Of a stretch of 64,000 nucleotides of DNA, positions 1 through 10,601 are shown piece by piece. The translations under genes were made by a program, and so were the position numbers. The DNA lies in NCBI GenBank assembly GCA_014529385.2, contig CM043968.1, positions 22,682,581 to 22,746,580 on the forward strand, given 5' to 3'. The notes below the pieces were generated by a model, which made no database searches, had not been told where the DNA came from, and was given only the letters and a program-made list of their open reading frames with translations. This DNA comes from Adiantum capillus-veneris (lineage: Eukaryota > Streptophyta > Polypodiopsida > Polypodiales > Pteridaceae). Positions within the stretch are counted from its first letter, which is position 1, and the number at the start of each line of letters is the position of its first letter.

Positions 1-1011
1 AGGCCGAACAAAACCCCTGTCGAGATAATCCTTCAGCTATCGCTGAATCTCGTCCTCCTCGGTTTTACTAAACCGATAGGGTTGCTTTGAGAAGGGCTGA
101 CTACCAGCCACCAACTCAATGCCATGATCTACTCCTCTCGAAGGCGGCAAGCCAAGAGGTAGATCATGAGGAAAAACATCCTTGAAATCAGTCATGATTT
201 CTCGGATAAGGTTGGATTCGTCGGAATCCCCAAGTTCAACAGAAGAACATGAAACATTTTTACGAAATTCAGTAACAGAAGTACCAAGCACTAATGAATC
301 AAACCAAGCAGATGGTACACATTGATAAAAGTCAACATCAGAAGATTTTATTTCTTTATACATTTCCAAAGCAGTAACAACTGGTATTGCAAAACCATTA
401 TTTACAGACTTCTGATTACAAAGCGACACAAATACATGAGGCATGTTCTGCTTAACAAAAACAAGAGAGTGATGTACATAGTCTATATACAATGAGTCCT
501 GTTTATCATAAAACCATGGAATTCCTAAAATAACATATGCTTTGTCCAGGCGTATGATGTGGAAATCCAGGTTCTCTTTGTAATCAGCCAGCTTGAGCGA
601 CAAGTCTGGAACCATCCGATTCCATACATCCGCATCCACGCCACGAGCCATCTTCACGCGATACTCATGGTCACTGTCCCGCGTCCGCAGGTTCAGTTTC
701 TACACCAATTTTGCATCCACAAAATTGTGTGAGCTTCCATTATCAAGGAGTACGGTCACGTCGTTACCATTGATCTTCTCGGGGAAACGGAGAAGATCGT
801 GCTTATCAAACACTTTGGTGCTGAAAGTACAATTAGTGCATGAACTGTGCTCTAAATGATGGATTTCAACTTGAACAACATGAGAGTTACCTGAGATCTC
901 GTGGATTTGAACCGAAGGACGGCCTTGCGGTTTCTTCGTCTTTTTCTTCTTAGGGCAATCCTTGATTTGGTGACCCGTCTTGCCACATCCGAAGCAAGCC
1001 TTCTTCTTCAC
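1..1011 (-). pseudogene. zinc knuckle, protease and RT start of element F (partial)
   Basis: The nucleocapsid motif is CFGCGKTGHQIKDC (C-X2-C-X4-H-X4-C). It is followed by an aspartic protease whose active site reads LLDNGSSHNFV; Asn replaces the usual Ser/Thr of the D-S/T-G triad, a variant I recall in plant Ty3 elements. The frame continues after a shift near 660-700 into the protease end (ILGIPWFY) and the linker to reverse transcriptase (PYRFSKTEEDEIQR), where the window ends. Domain order and spacing match chromovirus-type polyproteins. It is not functional as it stands. Confidence 0.75.
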
Positions 1012-1023
1012 TGCATCAACAAC

Positions 1024-1966
1024 TTAAGCATTTCTGGCTTTCTTCTTTTCTTGAGAAGATCTCGGCGGTGATTTGGACTTATGCTGGAATCGGGGTCGCT
1101 TCCTCAAAGCACCCTCACCGGATTGATGGTCTACAGTTCTTTTCTTCTCATAATTTGCTCCATTTATCAAATGGAACGTCCTGGCCTTGGCCACTGCATC
1201 CTCGACATAAGTCGGGGCTTTGTCTTTGATCAAGGCCCAATGGTAATCTTCATGTAACCCCAGCAAGTACATGTGCACGGCGTGTGTAGAATCCACCTTA
1301 CAGAAGGTGAGCGCCTCTTTGAAAGCTGTCGTATATTTATCAAAAGACAGAGTTTTCATCGAAAGACTGTAGTTTGGCATACGCTTTCAAAGGGTCCATT
1401 TTGGCGAAATCCCTCTTGAATTTCACCCAAAAGTCAGCCCACATCGTAGGCTTCTCTGTCATATCACGCCACCAGGTAAGCGCCTTACTGCGCAGATAAA
1501 GAGGAATCGTCTGGATCCTCCGTTCATCATGCTCCCCATGGAGATCAAAGGATGTGGTTCACTAGTGCAGCCAGTTATTTACCGCCAATTTCGTACACTC
1601 CTTCTCTTCACCTGAGAAATTTGTAGCTTTATATGGAATTGTGGTAGTCGGACCACCTTGGGAATGCCCAAAAGCAGCAATCTGCGTCCGCAAATGCTGG
1701 AGATGGGTTTCGCCCTCGGAAATACGCGCAGTCGTCGACTGGGCCATATTTTCGAGAGTAGAAAGTCTGGAATTGAGCCCTTGTACGACCCCTTCGAGAG
1801 AGGCCAAGCGAAGGTTCGTCTGAACATTCGCGTTTTCCAGAGCGGTAACACGCTGGTCGAAGCTCTGGAAAGTGCTTGTAATCCATGTGTAGAGAGCATG
1901 CATGAATGGAATTTGAATGTTACCTGGCGCGTCGTCACGTTGCACATCAGAGCTGGAGGAATCCAT
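1024..1966 (-). pseudogene. gag of Ty3/gypsy element F, broken
   Basis: This encodes the capsid-type polyprotein of the retrotransposon. The N-terminal part (1562-1966, start MDSSSSDVQR) is rich in heptad-like Leu/Ile and looks like a coiled coil (VTALEN, LASLEGV, LSTLEN). It is followed after a stop and a frame change by a retrotransposon-gag core (1380-1545) with the typical IPLYLRSKALTWW segment and a KFKRDF stretch. A further frame change near 1360 leads to the basic C-terminal region ending at the TAA at 1024-1026. That stop is in frame with the CCHC-protease segment downstream, so gag and pol were one open frame. I see at least one frameshift and two stops. Confidence 0.7.
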
Positions 1967-2322
1967 GGCGAAGTGCGTGAAAAATTGGAAAATTCACGCA
2001 AAACCGAGCCTTTTCTGCACTTTTCGATCGCGAAAAGTCGAAGTTTGAAGAGCTCTACGCGTCGGCGTGAGTGTTGGAACGCGAGCAGGTGATGGCGGGA
2101 GCGCGAGGGCGCGAGCAGGTGAGAGAGAGCAGGCTTTGGAGAGGAGCAGGAGAAGCAAATGAGAGGTTTCTGTAAACTTTACAACTCTGTGAGTGATGTG
2201 CAGGTTTCACATTCATTTTTTTTAAAAGATTAAAGTGTCCTACCTATACTATAAAAAAAACTCAAATGTCCTTGGCCATATTACCCAATGGGCGTCCCCT
2301 CTCTTAAAAAAAATCAATGTAA

Positions 2323-2398
2323 ACTCCCAGCGTTAAAAAAAAGAAGGCCAGCGCTGAAAAACTCCCAGCGTTAAAAAAAAAGAAGGCCAGCGCTGAGG
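2323..2398. repeat. 38-bp tandem duplication
   Basis: Two head-to-tail copies begin ACTCCCAGCGTTAAAA at 2323 and 2361 and end GGCCAGCGCTGA. They differ only in the length of the internal A-run. Confidence 0.9.
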
Positions 2399-2600
2399 CT
2401 GCCGCGTGGAGCTCACGAAGAAACAAAGGGGGCGTGTGGTAGCCCGTGGCCAGCACGCACAAGGGGCACCACATAGGAGCCAACTCATACCAACTTCTCC
2501 ACGTTGGAGAATTAACGCAACCCTGGCAAAATGGTTAACGCAGGCCTGGCTCTCGTTCTGCAGGTGGTCGCCCCCAAAGAGAGAGGTAGCGCTCTCTCTC

Positions 2601-2603
<3 letters not shown>

Positions 2604-2652
<49 letters not shown>
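2604..2652. repeat. (GT)n microsatellite
   Basis: About 24 uninterrupted GT units preceded by a short CT run. Confidence 0.97.
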
Positions 2653-2655
<3 letters not shown>

Positions 2656-2810
2656 TTCGCACAGAGGAGAAGGAGGTTACAGAGAAAGCTTAAAGAGAAT
2701 ACTACATGCTGAGTTTTAATCTAAAATCAGCCACTTAATGAGGGATTTACCGATTTCATAAAAAACCAGTAAAATCAATAAGTAATTCCCTCAATTTTCA
2801 ATGCCAATTT

Positions 2811-2833
2811 GCTGATTTTTATCAAAAATCAGC
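2811..2833. repeat. perfect 10-bp stem hairpin
   Basis: GCTGATTTTT and AAAAATCAGC are separated by three bases (ATC). The hairpin lies about 150 bp from the primer binding site, in the presumed leader of element F. Confidence 0.85.
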
Positions 2834-2895
2834 AACGTAGTATTGATTTACACCTACGAACATACTCAAGAGAAGAAAATTGATTAATTAAATAA

Positions 2896-2915
2896 CAATT
2901 TTTGATCAAAAATTG
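2896..2915. repeat. 20-bp perfect palindrome
   Basis: CAATTTTTGATCAAAAATTG is its own reverse complement. With the nearby 10-bp hairpin it makes this leader prone to fold. Confidence 0.9.
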
Positions 2916-2979
2916 CATGAAACAAAGGCTATCCGACTCGAACCTATCCGTAGGTGTGCACACAGTCTCTCGTGCAGCC

Positions 2980-2998
2980 AAACCTGGCTCTGATACCA
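2980..2998 (-). promoter_or_regulatory. primer binding site (initiator-Met tRNA), element F
   Basis: On the minus strand the sequence directly after the LTR end is TGGTATCAGAGCCAGGTTT. Its first 12 bases are the classic complement of plant initiator-Met tRNA 3' ends, and the match appears to extend through the acceptor stem into the T stem. It sets the LTR boundary at 2999. Confidence 0.75.
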
Positions 2999-3368
2999 TG
3001 AAACGAACGAGGAGATAGGATCTCCCGGCTACACAGACCACCTACAGATACGCGTCGGACGAACCACCCGACCATAGCCACCATCCGGCAGCTCCCCCGT
3101 GCTGGGCCAGCGTCCGAGGACGTAGGCGTGCACTTGTAAGATTGGGCGTCCCATACCACCCGGCCTCACCTCCTCGAGGTGACCTCGCGCACTCCTAGCC
3201 TCGCGGGCTAACCACTGGCACTCTGCCAGTGGGGTCGATAACTGCAAATGAGGCCTTGGCCTCCCTTTTATAATAATGGCCGGCCACATTGGCCGGGTTC
3301 ACACTACGTCCGCCCATCCCGATGGCATCTGGGCTAGATCCCCTCTCCTATGAGCGGGACACAACAGC
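2999..3368 (-). repeat. GC-rich LTR of element F
   Basis: On the minus strand it runs from TGCTGTTGTG to TTTCA, immediately before the primer binding site. A TATA-like box (TTATTATAAAAGGG, about 3266-3278) gives it an internal promoter. It abuts the truncated left end of LTR A at 3367, so one of the two was broken by the other. The distal boundary is approximate and no second copy is in the window. Confidence 0.5.
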
Positions 3369-3645
3369 ATCCCTTGTAAAACTTTAAATAAGCGGTTTTG
3401 GGCACACTCTGCAAAGCATCTGGAAGCAGAGTCTGAGAGTGAAACCCTAACCGCTCTCTTGTACTGTGAACATTAATTAATACATAAAGAAATACCGAAA
3501 GGGGCGCTAGTCTTTGGGGCCAATATCTCTAGGCATGGAACTCCACTGGGCGAGTGCAAATCTATTGTGAACTGTGAATTGTTTTGAAGTGGTTATTTGG
3601 TGCTGTCGTGATTGATTCTTGACTTGCAGTGTCCAAGTCTGTTAC
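3367..3645 (+). repeat. 5' LTR of element A, missing its 5' half
   Basis: It matches the last 273 bp of the 3' LTR (24488-24760), ending in TCTGTTAC. The first 296 bp of the LTR are absent; the sequence switches at 3367 to LTR F. It contains the 36-nt conserved LTR box. Confidence 0.85.
3486..3521 (+). promoter_or_regulatory. conserved 36-nt LTR box, copy 1
   Basis: Starts AAAGAAATACCGAAAGGGGC and ends TCTTTGGGGCC, after an AATACATAAAG run that could carry the polyadenylation signal. Found in all A, B, C and G LTRs. Function unknown. Confidence 0.75.
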
Positions 3646-3647
3646 GG

Positions 3648-3659
3648 TGGTATCAGAGC
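3648..3659 (+). promoter_or_regulatory. primer binding site, element A
   Basis: TGGTATCAGAGC, complementary to the initiator-Met tRNA 3' end, two bases after the LTR end. Confidence 0.9.
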
Positions 3660-3726
3660 ACGAAAGATTTCTCTTCTACGGGAAATCCGATCCCAAATTT
3701 TTTTTTTCCGTGGCACCTATGGCTTC

Positions 3727-5150
3727 ATGCAAGGATCAGTCGACTCCCTCTGCGAGATGCGGGAAGGGATCACAACGAAGATTCCGGCAAAGTATGGCCC
3801 GCCTCGGCCTACTCAGGCAGAGCAACGAGAGATGAAGCGTCGTCAATTGATCGGCGATGCAACAAAGATGATGCTCAGTTTTGCGAAGGACCCGAAATTG
3901 GCAAAATATATGAGCGAGACTTCTTTTCAAGAAGTGCATGCGCAGTGGCAAAAAACCACAACACCACCCCCGAAACCCGCTCTCAAGAAACCTTCTGATC
4001 ACAAATAATATTCAGAGAAGTAATTAGAAGAGGTGGTTGATGCACGGAACGCGTAGAAGAAAGCCAAAAAGCACGGCAAAAAGCAAAAGAAAGGCACTGA
4101 CTTCCCGGGTTATTTGGGTCGTCAGTCGACATTTGACAAAGCAAAGAGACAAAAGAAGCGTGTTTGATTTGAAGAAGTACCCAGTTCTTCTTCTGACAGT
4201 TCTTCTAGCTCTTCAGATTCGAGCGAAGAAGACAGAAAAGGTAAAAAGCGAAGCAAGAAACAACGCTTCGGAAAGGGCAAGAAAAAGGCAAAGAAGTCTA
4301 AATGTGGCCCAATGAGTGACAGTTCTATAGAGGACTCGTCTACAGACAGTTTAGACTCTGATGACGGGAAATTTTATGCGAACAAGAAGAATTTTTGTAA
4401 AGCCAACCAATATGACTTTCTAGAAGATAAAAGCAAGAAAGTCCGAGAATTTAAGGAAGGTGGACAATCGATCAAATTTGACACTTTTTCAGGATACAAA
4501 GATGTTTCGAAAGCTGTCTTTTATACGGCAATTTGACATCGCTTTCGCAGGAGGACGCTACTCAGAGCACTCCAAAATTCGGAGAGCTTCCCCTTACTTT
4601 AAGGGGAATGCTCGAACTTGGTGGTCCACGCTTCTTTTAAACAAGACTGCGGCAGTTAAATGGCTGAAATTTAAGAAGCTTTTTATTTCTTCTTGGTTGA
4701 CGCAAGAGTATGAATGCGATATACGAGCTGCTTGGAACCATCTTCTGATGACCAAGAGAGATACAGTGGATGCTTATTGCGAGAGATTCTGGAGCTCTTT
4801 TCTACCCGCCTCTTCATTCAAGAAGATCTCGTTCAGAGAACAGATTGAGCGGTTTACCTTGGGTCTACCTACAGAGATCCGAGATCACTGCTTGGAACAG
4901 AAGTCAGCTTCTATTCAGGAGTTGATGAGCCATGCGAAACGGGGCTTTGCCTTTCACTCTGGCAGTCCGACCTACCCCACCGATGAGGTCATGACACAAC
5001 GAGTAGAAAGAGAAAGAGCAACCCAGAAAAGAAGGATGCACGACCCAAGCTTACTCCTGAGGAGAGAGCTCGCTTCATCAGGGAGGGAAAGTGCTTTGGA
5101 TGCGGGGAACATGGACATCTCTCTCCGAAGTGCCCTAAGAAGGCACTGAA
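3727..5150 (+). pseudogene. gag of element A, broken
   Basis: The chosen start MQGSVDSLCEM opens an N-terminal region (IPAKYGPPRPTQAEQREMKR). A Lys/Ser-rich linker with GKKRSKKQRF-like basic blocks and acidic Ser runs follows (about 4040-4380), then the gag core with GNARTWWSTLL (about 4600) and LPASSFKKISFREQIERF (about 4805). The CCHC knuckle CFGCGEHGHLSPKC lies near 5093-5135 but is in a different frame from the core. The core is very close to copy B at 26352-26570. The long charged linker is also seen in element E, which suggests a shared gag design. At least three frame changes inactivate it. Confidence 0.75.
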
Positions 5151-5266
5151 TGAACAAGATGAAGAAAGACTAGAAAGTTCTAAAGCAGCTGAGAGATGTG
5201 GCAGAAAAGGCAGATAAAAAGCAGAATTGGTACCACATGGCGTGGGACCTGAATCGAATCAAATGA

Positions 5267-6407
5267 ATGAAAGTACAAACTTTGCTGCCTTTTTGGGGCA
5301 AAGTGAAGGATGAGGAAGCTCTTTTGAAGAAACCAAGGCCAACTTCTTTTCACTTGGAATTGGCGGCTCGATTTGGAATTACGCCCGACAGGCTGAGGCC
5401 ACAGGCGGAGGTAGTTCGACTGGCACCCGGACGGGATGTTGCCATTACACCGAGCATTGACAAACTTCGTTTGCAACGATAGGAGTGTTCAAGGCCCGCG
5501 AGTGACATTCTACTCGGAATCCCTTGGTACCACAAGAACTACACCATGGTTGACTACCGGGCTGAGAAAGCGACTTTGACAAATGAAGGGCTCAGAGATT
5601 GTACTTGATGAACTTCAGTTTCTTTACTCATTCTTTTGGAAGAGAACTGGACGATGGATAAAGGTTGAATATGTTTTGACTTGAACAAAAGAACGCCAAG
5701 ATTTTTATCCACACTCATGTCGATTACTTATTAGAGGGCATGAAGATCATACCATTGATCTGATACTTGGAAGCACACCACCGAACCGGCCACCTTACCG
5801 TGTGAGCCGAGCACAGAATGAAGAGATTATGAACCAAGTGAAAGACCTCTTGGAAAAGGGTCTTGTCTAGCCTAGTACTTCACTGTATTGCTCTCTAGTG
5901 TTGTTGGTTTTGAAGAAAAACGGATCTTGGAGAATGTGCATCGATTAGAGAGCTCTCAACAAAATCACCTCAAGAACAGATTTCCGATTCCTAGGATCGA
6001 TGATATACTCGACAGGTTACAGGGATCCTCGTGCTTTAGCAGGATTGATCTAAAGAGTGGATATCATCAGATCAGAATCGCGGGGACACGTCTACAAGAC
6101 AGCTTTTCGGACGACTTTTTGGGTTATTTGAGTTTTTGGTGATGCCTTTTGGCTTAACCAATGCTCCTGCGACATTTAACCATATGATGGACTGGATTTT
6201 TCGAGAGTACAGGCTATTTGTTGGCACTTTCTTTGACGATATCATTGTTTTCTCCAAGAATGAGGCAGAACACAGAGATCATCTGCTTGAGGTCTTTCAG
6301 GCATTACGAGATCACTAGTTAGTGATTAATGCAAAGAGATACACTTTTTGGGACACATTGTCTCAGCAGCAGGAGTGCAAATGGATCCGGCCAAGATAGA
6401 GACTATT
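5267..6407 (+). pseudogene. protease and first half of RT, element A
   Basis: The protease region aligns by eye with 26875-27230 of copy B, but the catalytic FFDGGA segment is deleted (near 5315). The RT part has [24 protein letters not shown] and [10 protein letters not shown], then MPFGLTNAPATFN and the catalytic GTFFDDIIVFS (about 6225-6255). An in-frame TAG at 5868-5870 sits where C has Gln, and copy B shares it. RT stops at 6407 after MDPAKIETI, where element C is inserted; the frame would resume at 21592. Confidence 0.8.
6403..6407. repeat. left target-site duplication of element C
   Basis: CTATT immediately before the C LTR; the partner is at 21587-21591. Confidence 0.85.
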
Positions 6408-7844
6408 TATAACCGGCCCGTACAACGTAGAGGGCGGTACTATTTCAATTACCTGTAAACTTTACACAGAGCACTGAGAAGGGAAGAGAACACAGTTGCG
6501 TCCAACGACTAGAATGTCACTGCGCACACGAGACCGACACCCTGTAGGCCCCAAAGACTGGTGCCCCTTTCGGTATTTCTTTAATTTAGAGAGAGAATTA
6601 CAAAAAGAGAGTCCTTGGAAGATAACACCTGCATCCAGCTAGTACGCTCCAGATTCGGCAAAATTTCGGCAGCATAACGATACCGAAATCAATCCGAATC
6701 AGTTTCTAAGGTAGGCCCTCTGTTCCACGGACATATTCCCTCAATCGGGAGCACAAAACAGTAAATTGCAGGTCGCTGTAATTTCTGGTTCAGCCCTGTT
6801 TTTGACCTGATTTGGGCACACGACTGTCCCTACACAGTTCCCTGCACCTTGGGCTTGGTGCCCCTTGATTTTGGAAAGATTCCGGGCAGAAAACAGTCTC
6901 AAAACAGAGTGAAAACAGCAAGTAGACAATGCTGAATTTACTGCGCAATCGAGAGGTTATCACCCTCTCGTGGACCTGCTTTGGTGCAGCAGCTAGCTAC
7001 ACCGGTTCCTGTGCAAAGAGGCTCTTGCCTTGGCATGAAAGCATATTTCCCCACAGCTGTACATAGGTCAAATGAGAAGCCCACTAGTGGGGCATAACAT
7101 ACTGTACGTAGGGGAGAAAGAGAGCAGTATGTAGCGTGCGAGGCATCACTCCCGTCACCATATTGTGCATAGAGGGCAAGGTAAGCATTCCATAGCTTCT
7201 GTACCTGCTACAATCCACCCGAGGCTGAAAATGGCGCCCCCTTTGTTGATATGCAGCTCGTTTTTGCCTCCCAGAGTGGCAGAATCGCTCACAGGCTAAC
7301 ACGTCGCCCAGTTTCCGAGTTTGGGCTTTCCCTGCTAAAAATATCTCAACTGGTGCGGCAGTTGACTTGGCAGCAGAGCAATAAAATGTTCCCCTTGTCA
7401 TTGCAGAGCTAATGACGCGAACACATTTTCCAGTCAAAAATAGCAGTCCCCTAAATTTTAGGAGATGCTTCCATGGCGTCCCTATCGGTCTCCTGACCAT
7501 CATTGAAGACTACCATTTGACCAACATCTACAATGTGGGTTAATTTACTTGCCCCTTTCAACTTATAAAGTTGCAGTGACTTGACTAGTGGCCCAAATTC
7601 CAGTTTGGCGCACACGAGCTTCCATACTCATCAGAATTCAGTGCTAACTGGCCCGGGCAGTCCTTGTCTGACCGACCTAGATCCCCGATGTGAGAAACCC
7701 ATTTGGCTGCAGCCGTTTCACACTGGCCATGCAATGTCCACTTGCACCTTTTCAAGGGTTCCGGGACAAACAAGTAAAAATAAAATAAATATATCTAATA
7801 CTTATTTACGGAAGGCAACAGGAAAAATACACCTCCTGGTGACA
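6408..7844 (-). repeat. 3' LTR of element C
   Basis: Near-identical to 20151-21586 in the same orientation. It carries the 36-nt LTR box at 6547-6582 and no coding region; open frames here are incidental. Confidence 0.93.
6547..6582 (-). promoter_or_regulatory. conserved 36-nt LTR box, copy 2
   Basis: Minus-strand copy of the box in the 3' LTR of C. It follows a run ending TCTCTCTAAATTAAAG and has GGGGCACC at the variable position. Confidence 0.75.
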
Positions 7845-7857
7845 CACCCCACCCTTG
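7845..7857 (-). promoter_or_regulatory. polypurine tract of element C
   Basis: The minus strand reads CAAGGGTGGGGTG directly before TGTCACC, a purine-rich plus-strand primer site in the expected place. Confidence 0.6.
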
Positions 7858-8152
7858 AAATACTGCAAGCGACCTCGCTTGCATGCCAATAATACATGCG
7901 GATATCTCCTGATATCACATATATTCTATGATGGGAATCCAAGATATACATGCTTCCGGAAATGTAGCGTTGGACGATTAAACAACCCACCAACCTGGCT
8001 ACGACACATATATCAAGCATAGAAGTCTTCTAGTGTACTCTTGAGCACAAACTTCTCTAGGTAAATTCTGTATGGAAAGAGTAGATACAATTGCTTAACT
8101 ACTCTCTTGAGCATCATGAACCATGCTCTTGCGTTGCTCCAAAAAGGCTGCA
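7858..8152 (-). other. 3' untranslated internal region of element C
   Basis: AT-rich sequence between the chromodomain end and the polypurine tract. No feature recognised. Confidence 0.6.
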
Positions 8153-8571
8153 TCAAGTCACTGTGGGTTCCATCTGAAAGGCTTCAAGATACAATTGCAA
8201 TAGCTGAGGTGAATCAACCAATTCAGACTCTTCCATCCATTTGGCATCTAACGATGGATAGTTCTTGAACTTCACCAAATAGCGTCTTGCAACTTTTCCT
8301 CTAACCTTTCTTTCTTTATGTGCCAATATCTGTTCAGGAACAAGGATTTCATCCAATTCTTCCACTCCGGGTTGTTCCTCATCAAGCATATTCTTTGGCA
8401 CATCACCAACAAAGGGCCTTAGAAGGCTGACCTGAAAAGCATTATGTATTTTCTAGCCTTCTGGTAGCTTTAACCTGTAAGCTACATCGCTGATCTTTTC
8501 TGAAATCTGAAAAGGACCATAATATCGCATACTGAGTTTAGGAAACAAGCGTTCCTTGCCTTTCCTTTTCC
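8153..8571 (-). pseudogene. integrase C-terminus and chromodomain of element C
   Basis: After a frame change near 8571 the polyprotein continues with KERLFPKLSMRYYGPFQI and IHNAFQVSLLRPF, the GPY/F-type end of plant integrases. The chromodomain follows (RGKVARRYLVKFKNYPSLDA then KWMEESEL), with the aromatic residues expected for methyl-lysine or chromatin contact. This defines C as a chromovirus. One TAG stop (KLPEG*KIHNAF, near 8453) and the frame change are the only lesions. Chromodomains of this family are known to bias integration to particular chromatin. Confidence 0.85.
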
Positions 8572-10512
8572 TTAACCTGGCCTTTTCAAAGCCAAAAGTG
8601 CCCAATCACCAAGTGAAAATACAAGTTCACGACGGTGACGATCATCAGCTTTCTTTTGCTTAGCCTGAGTCTTCTCAATAGCAATCTTTATCTTCTTGTA
8701 TGTTTCATCCATATCTTGCACATACTTTTCTGCCTCAAATTCCTTGCCCTTAGTCTGCAAAATGGGCGGGGGTAAGGCACCATTTGAGATAGTGGAAGGA
8801 GGGAAGAAAGTTGTTGATGTATGCACAGTGTTGTTGTAAGCATATTCAACCAATGGAAGATGGTGTTCCCAAGTTGCCTTGTGCTCTGACACATAACATT
8901 TGAGCAAGTCCAAGACAGTAGAATTTGCCTCTTCTGACTGTCCATCAGTTTGCGGATGAAACGAAGAAGAGAACTTGAGCGTAGTGCCCATGTTCTCAAA
9001 CAATGCCTTCCAGAAAAGACTCGTCATACGTGGATCCCTGTCACTGACAATTGACTGAGGCATCCCATGATATTTAAAGATATTGCTCATGAATATCTTG
9101 ACCATGTGTTCTGGCTTTATCTTCTTCCTAACAAGAATGAAACGGGCCTGCTTACTAAACCTACAAATGATAGTCCAAATCCCATCATTTCCTGTTTGCG
9201 TCCTTGGAAGATCAAAGATAAAGTCCATTGCTATACTTTCCCATGGCCTATCAGGGATCGGCAATGGCTGCAACAATCCCGGTTGCTTTTGTCTGTCAAA
9301 TTGGACTTTTTGGCATACTAAGCATGATCTTACAAATGTGTCAACATCTTGACGCAAAGCTAGCCAATAGAAGAATGCCTCAACCCCTTTCACTGTCGCA
9401 TCAATTCCACGATGCCCAGCATAAGGTGGAGCATGACTTTCCATCAAAATCTTTGGCCGTAACTGTTTAGTAACGCACAACTTTCCATGCATCATGAGAA
9501 AGTCATTCTTGAGCATATAGTGCTCATGATGTTGCCCATCAACAAGCTGGTCATAGATCCTTGCAAAATCTGAATCTTCAGCATATTGTGTCTTCATTTC
9601 GTCTAGTTCACAATGGTATGGAATTGACACTGCTGAAATTTGGGGCTTTCGTGACAACGCATCAGCCACCACGTTCTTTTTCCCTTGCACATGCACAATC
9701 TGAAAATGGAACATTGACAAGACGTTTGCCCATCGCATGTGCTTCTTAGACAACTTCGTCTGTGTAAGAAAATATCGCAAGGTTTGATGATCCGTTTGGA
9801 CAACAAAATCAGCCCCTAACAAATAGTGTTTCCAACTAGTGAGAGCATGAATTACTGCCAGCAATTCTTTCTCATAGACTTGCAAGTTCCTTTCAGTCTT
9901 CAAAAGAATTCTGCTCTCATATGCGACTACTCGGCCATTCTGCAATAGAACTGCACCAAGACTATGGCCACACGCATCACATTGAACCACAAAAGGTTTA
10001 GAAAGATCTGGCAAAATAATTACCGGATTTGAAGTCAGCTTCTCTTTCAAGTGTTTGAACGCTAAAATTTCCTTGGCTGTCCACTTGAAAGTAACTCCTT
10101 TTCCTTGCAGTGCATGTAGTGGAGAAGCAATCTTAGCAAAATTTCGGATGAACCTCCTGTAATAGGAACATAAGCCTAGAAAGCTTCGAATGTCATGTAC
10201 GGACTTCAAGTCTGGCCATGACCTAATTGCTTCCACTTTAGCGGGATCCATGCGTACCCCATCCTTTGAAACAATGTGCCCAAGGAAGTGAATCTCTTGC
10301 AAAAAGAACTCACTTTTCTTCGCATTAATGAGTAGCCTATTCTTGCGTAGCTCATTGAAAACTGCGGTCAAGTGATCCCTATGCTCCTCTTCAGACTTTG
10401 AGTAGACAATCATGTCATCAAAGAAGGGACCCACGAAGTTTCTATGTGGTCTAAAAATTCTGTCCATCATTCTATTAAATGTGGTAGGAGCATTTGTGAG
10501 ACCAAATGGCAT
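8572..10512 (-). CDS. RT, RNase H and integrase of element C (646-residue open frame)
   Basis: This is the central polyprotein part that copies and integrates the element. Residues 1-38 hold MPFGLTNAPTTF and the catalytic FFDD (30-33). RNase H shows D179, E215 and D241, and the tether ends in DALSR. Integrase has the HHCC finger (H360, H367, C397, C400) and the DDE triad D430, D491, E527 with typical spacing. RT motifs before residue 1 lie upstream in another frame, because about 8 bp are missing between LFT and LKSGYH at about 10601. The usual Asp in the WTI-DRFSK motif is Cys450. It is part of a polyprotein, so the true start is the gag start, not this Met. Confidence 0.9.
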   Translation of the reverse strand: MPFGLTNAPTTFNRMMDRIFRPHRNFVGPFFDDMIVYSKSEEEHRDHLTAVFNELRKNRLLINAKKSEFFLQEIHFLGHIVSKDGVRMDPAKVEAIRSWPDLKSVHDIRSFLGLCSYYRRFIRNFAKIASPLHALQGKGVTFKWTAKEILAFKHLKEKLTSNPVIILPDLSKPFVVQCDACGHSLGAVLLQNGRVVAYESRILLKTERNLQVYEKELLAVIHALTSWKHYLLGADFVVQTDHQTLRYFLTQTKLSKKHMRWANVLSMFHFQIVHVQGKKNVVADALSRKPQISAVSIPYHCELDEMKTQYAEDSDFARIYDQLVDGQHHEHYMLKNDFLMMHGKLCVTKQLRPKILMESHAPPYAGHRGIDATVKGVEAFFYWLALRQDVDTFVRSCLVCQKVQFDRQKQPGLLQPLPIPDRPWESIAMDFIFDLPRTQTGNDGIWTIICRFSKQARFILVRKKIKPEHMVKIFMSNIFKYHGMPQSIVSDRDPRMTSLFWKALFENMGTTLKFSSSFHPQTDGQSEEANSTVLDLLKCYVSEHKATWEHHLPLVEYAYNNTVHTSTTFFPPSTISNGALPPPILQTKGKEFEAEKYVQDMDETYKKIKIAIEKTQAKQKKADDRHRRELVFSLGDWALLALKRPG

Positions 10513-10601
10513 GACAAGAAACTCATAGAGACCAAATGTTGTCCTGAACGCAGTCTTATGGACATCTTCTGGTCTAATGCGTATCTGATGATACCCACTC
10601 T

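Larger units (their letters stand above)
2001..2979. other. leader or spacer of element F, no gene
   Basis: Between the gag start and the primer binding site lie a GA-rich stretch, a 38-bp tandem duplication, a (GT)n tract and two inverted repeats. No coding similarity is seen on either strand; short open frames here follow the simple repeats. Confidence 0.5.
1..3368 (-). mobile_element. Ty3/gypsy retrotransposon F, 5' part, cut by the window edge
   Basis: Reading leftwards the element shows an LTR (2999-3368), a 19-nt initiator-Met primer binding site, a leader of about 1 kb, gag, a CCHC zinc knuckle, protease and the first residues of reverse transcriptase at the window edge. The gag-protease-RT order is that of Ty3/gypsy. 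Several stops and frameshifts make it inactive. Assigning the LTR and the coding part to one element is inference: the leader is long, and part of it could be unrelated sequence. Confidence 0.6.

Noticed and set aside
2932-2998. tRNA-like stretch: GGTTCGAGTCGG on the minus strand near TGGTATCAGAGCC
   Set aside because: It resembles a B box, but no cloverleaf or A box at the right distance is visible. The similarity is explained by the primer binding site.
7084-7503. 139-residue frame repeated at 20826-21245
   Set aside because: It lies inside both LTRs of element C; its duplication follows from the LTRs, with no known domain.
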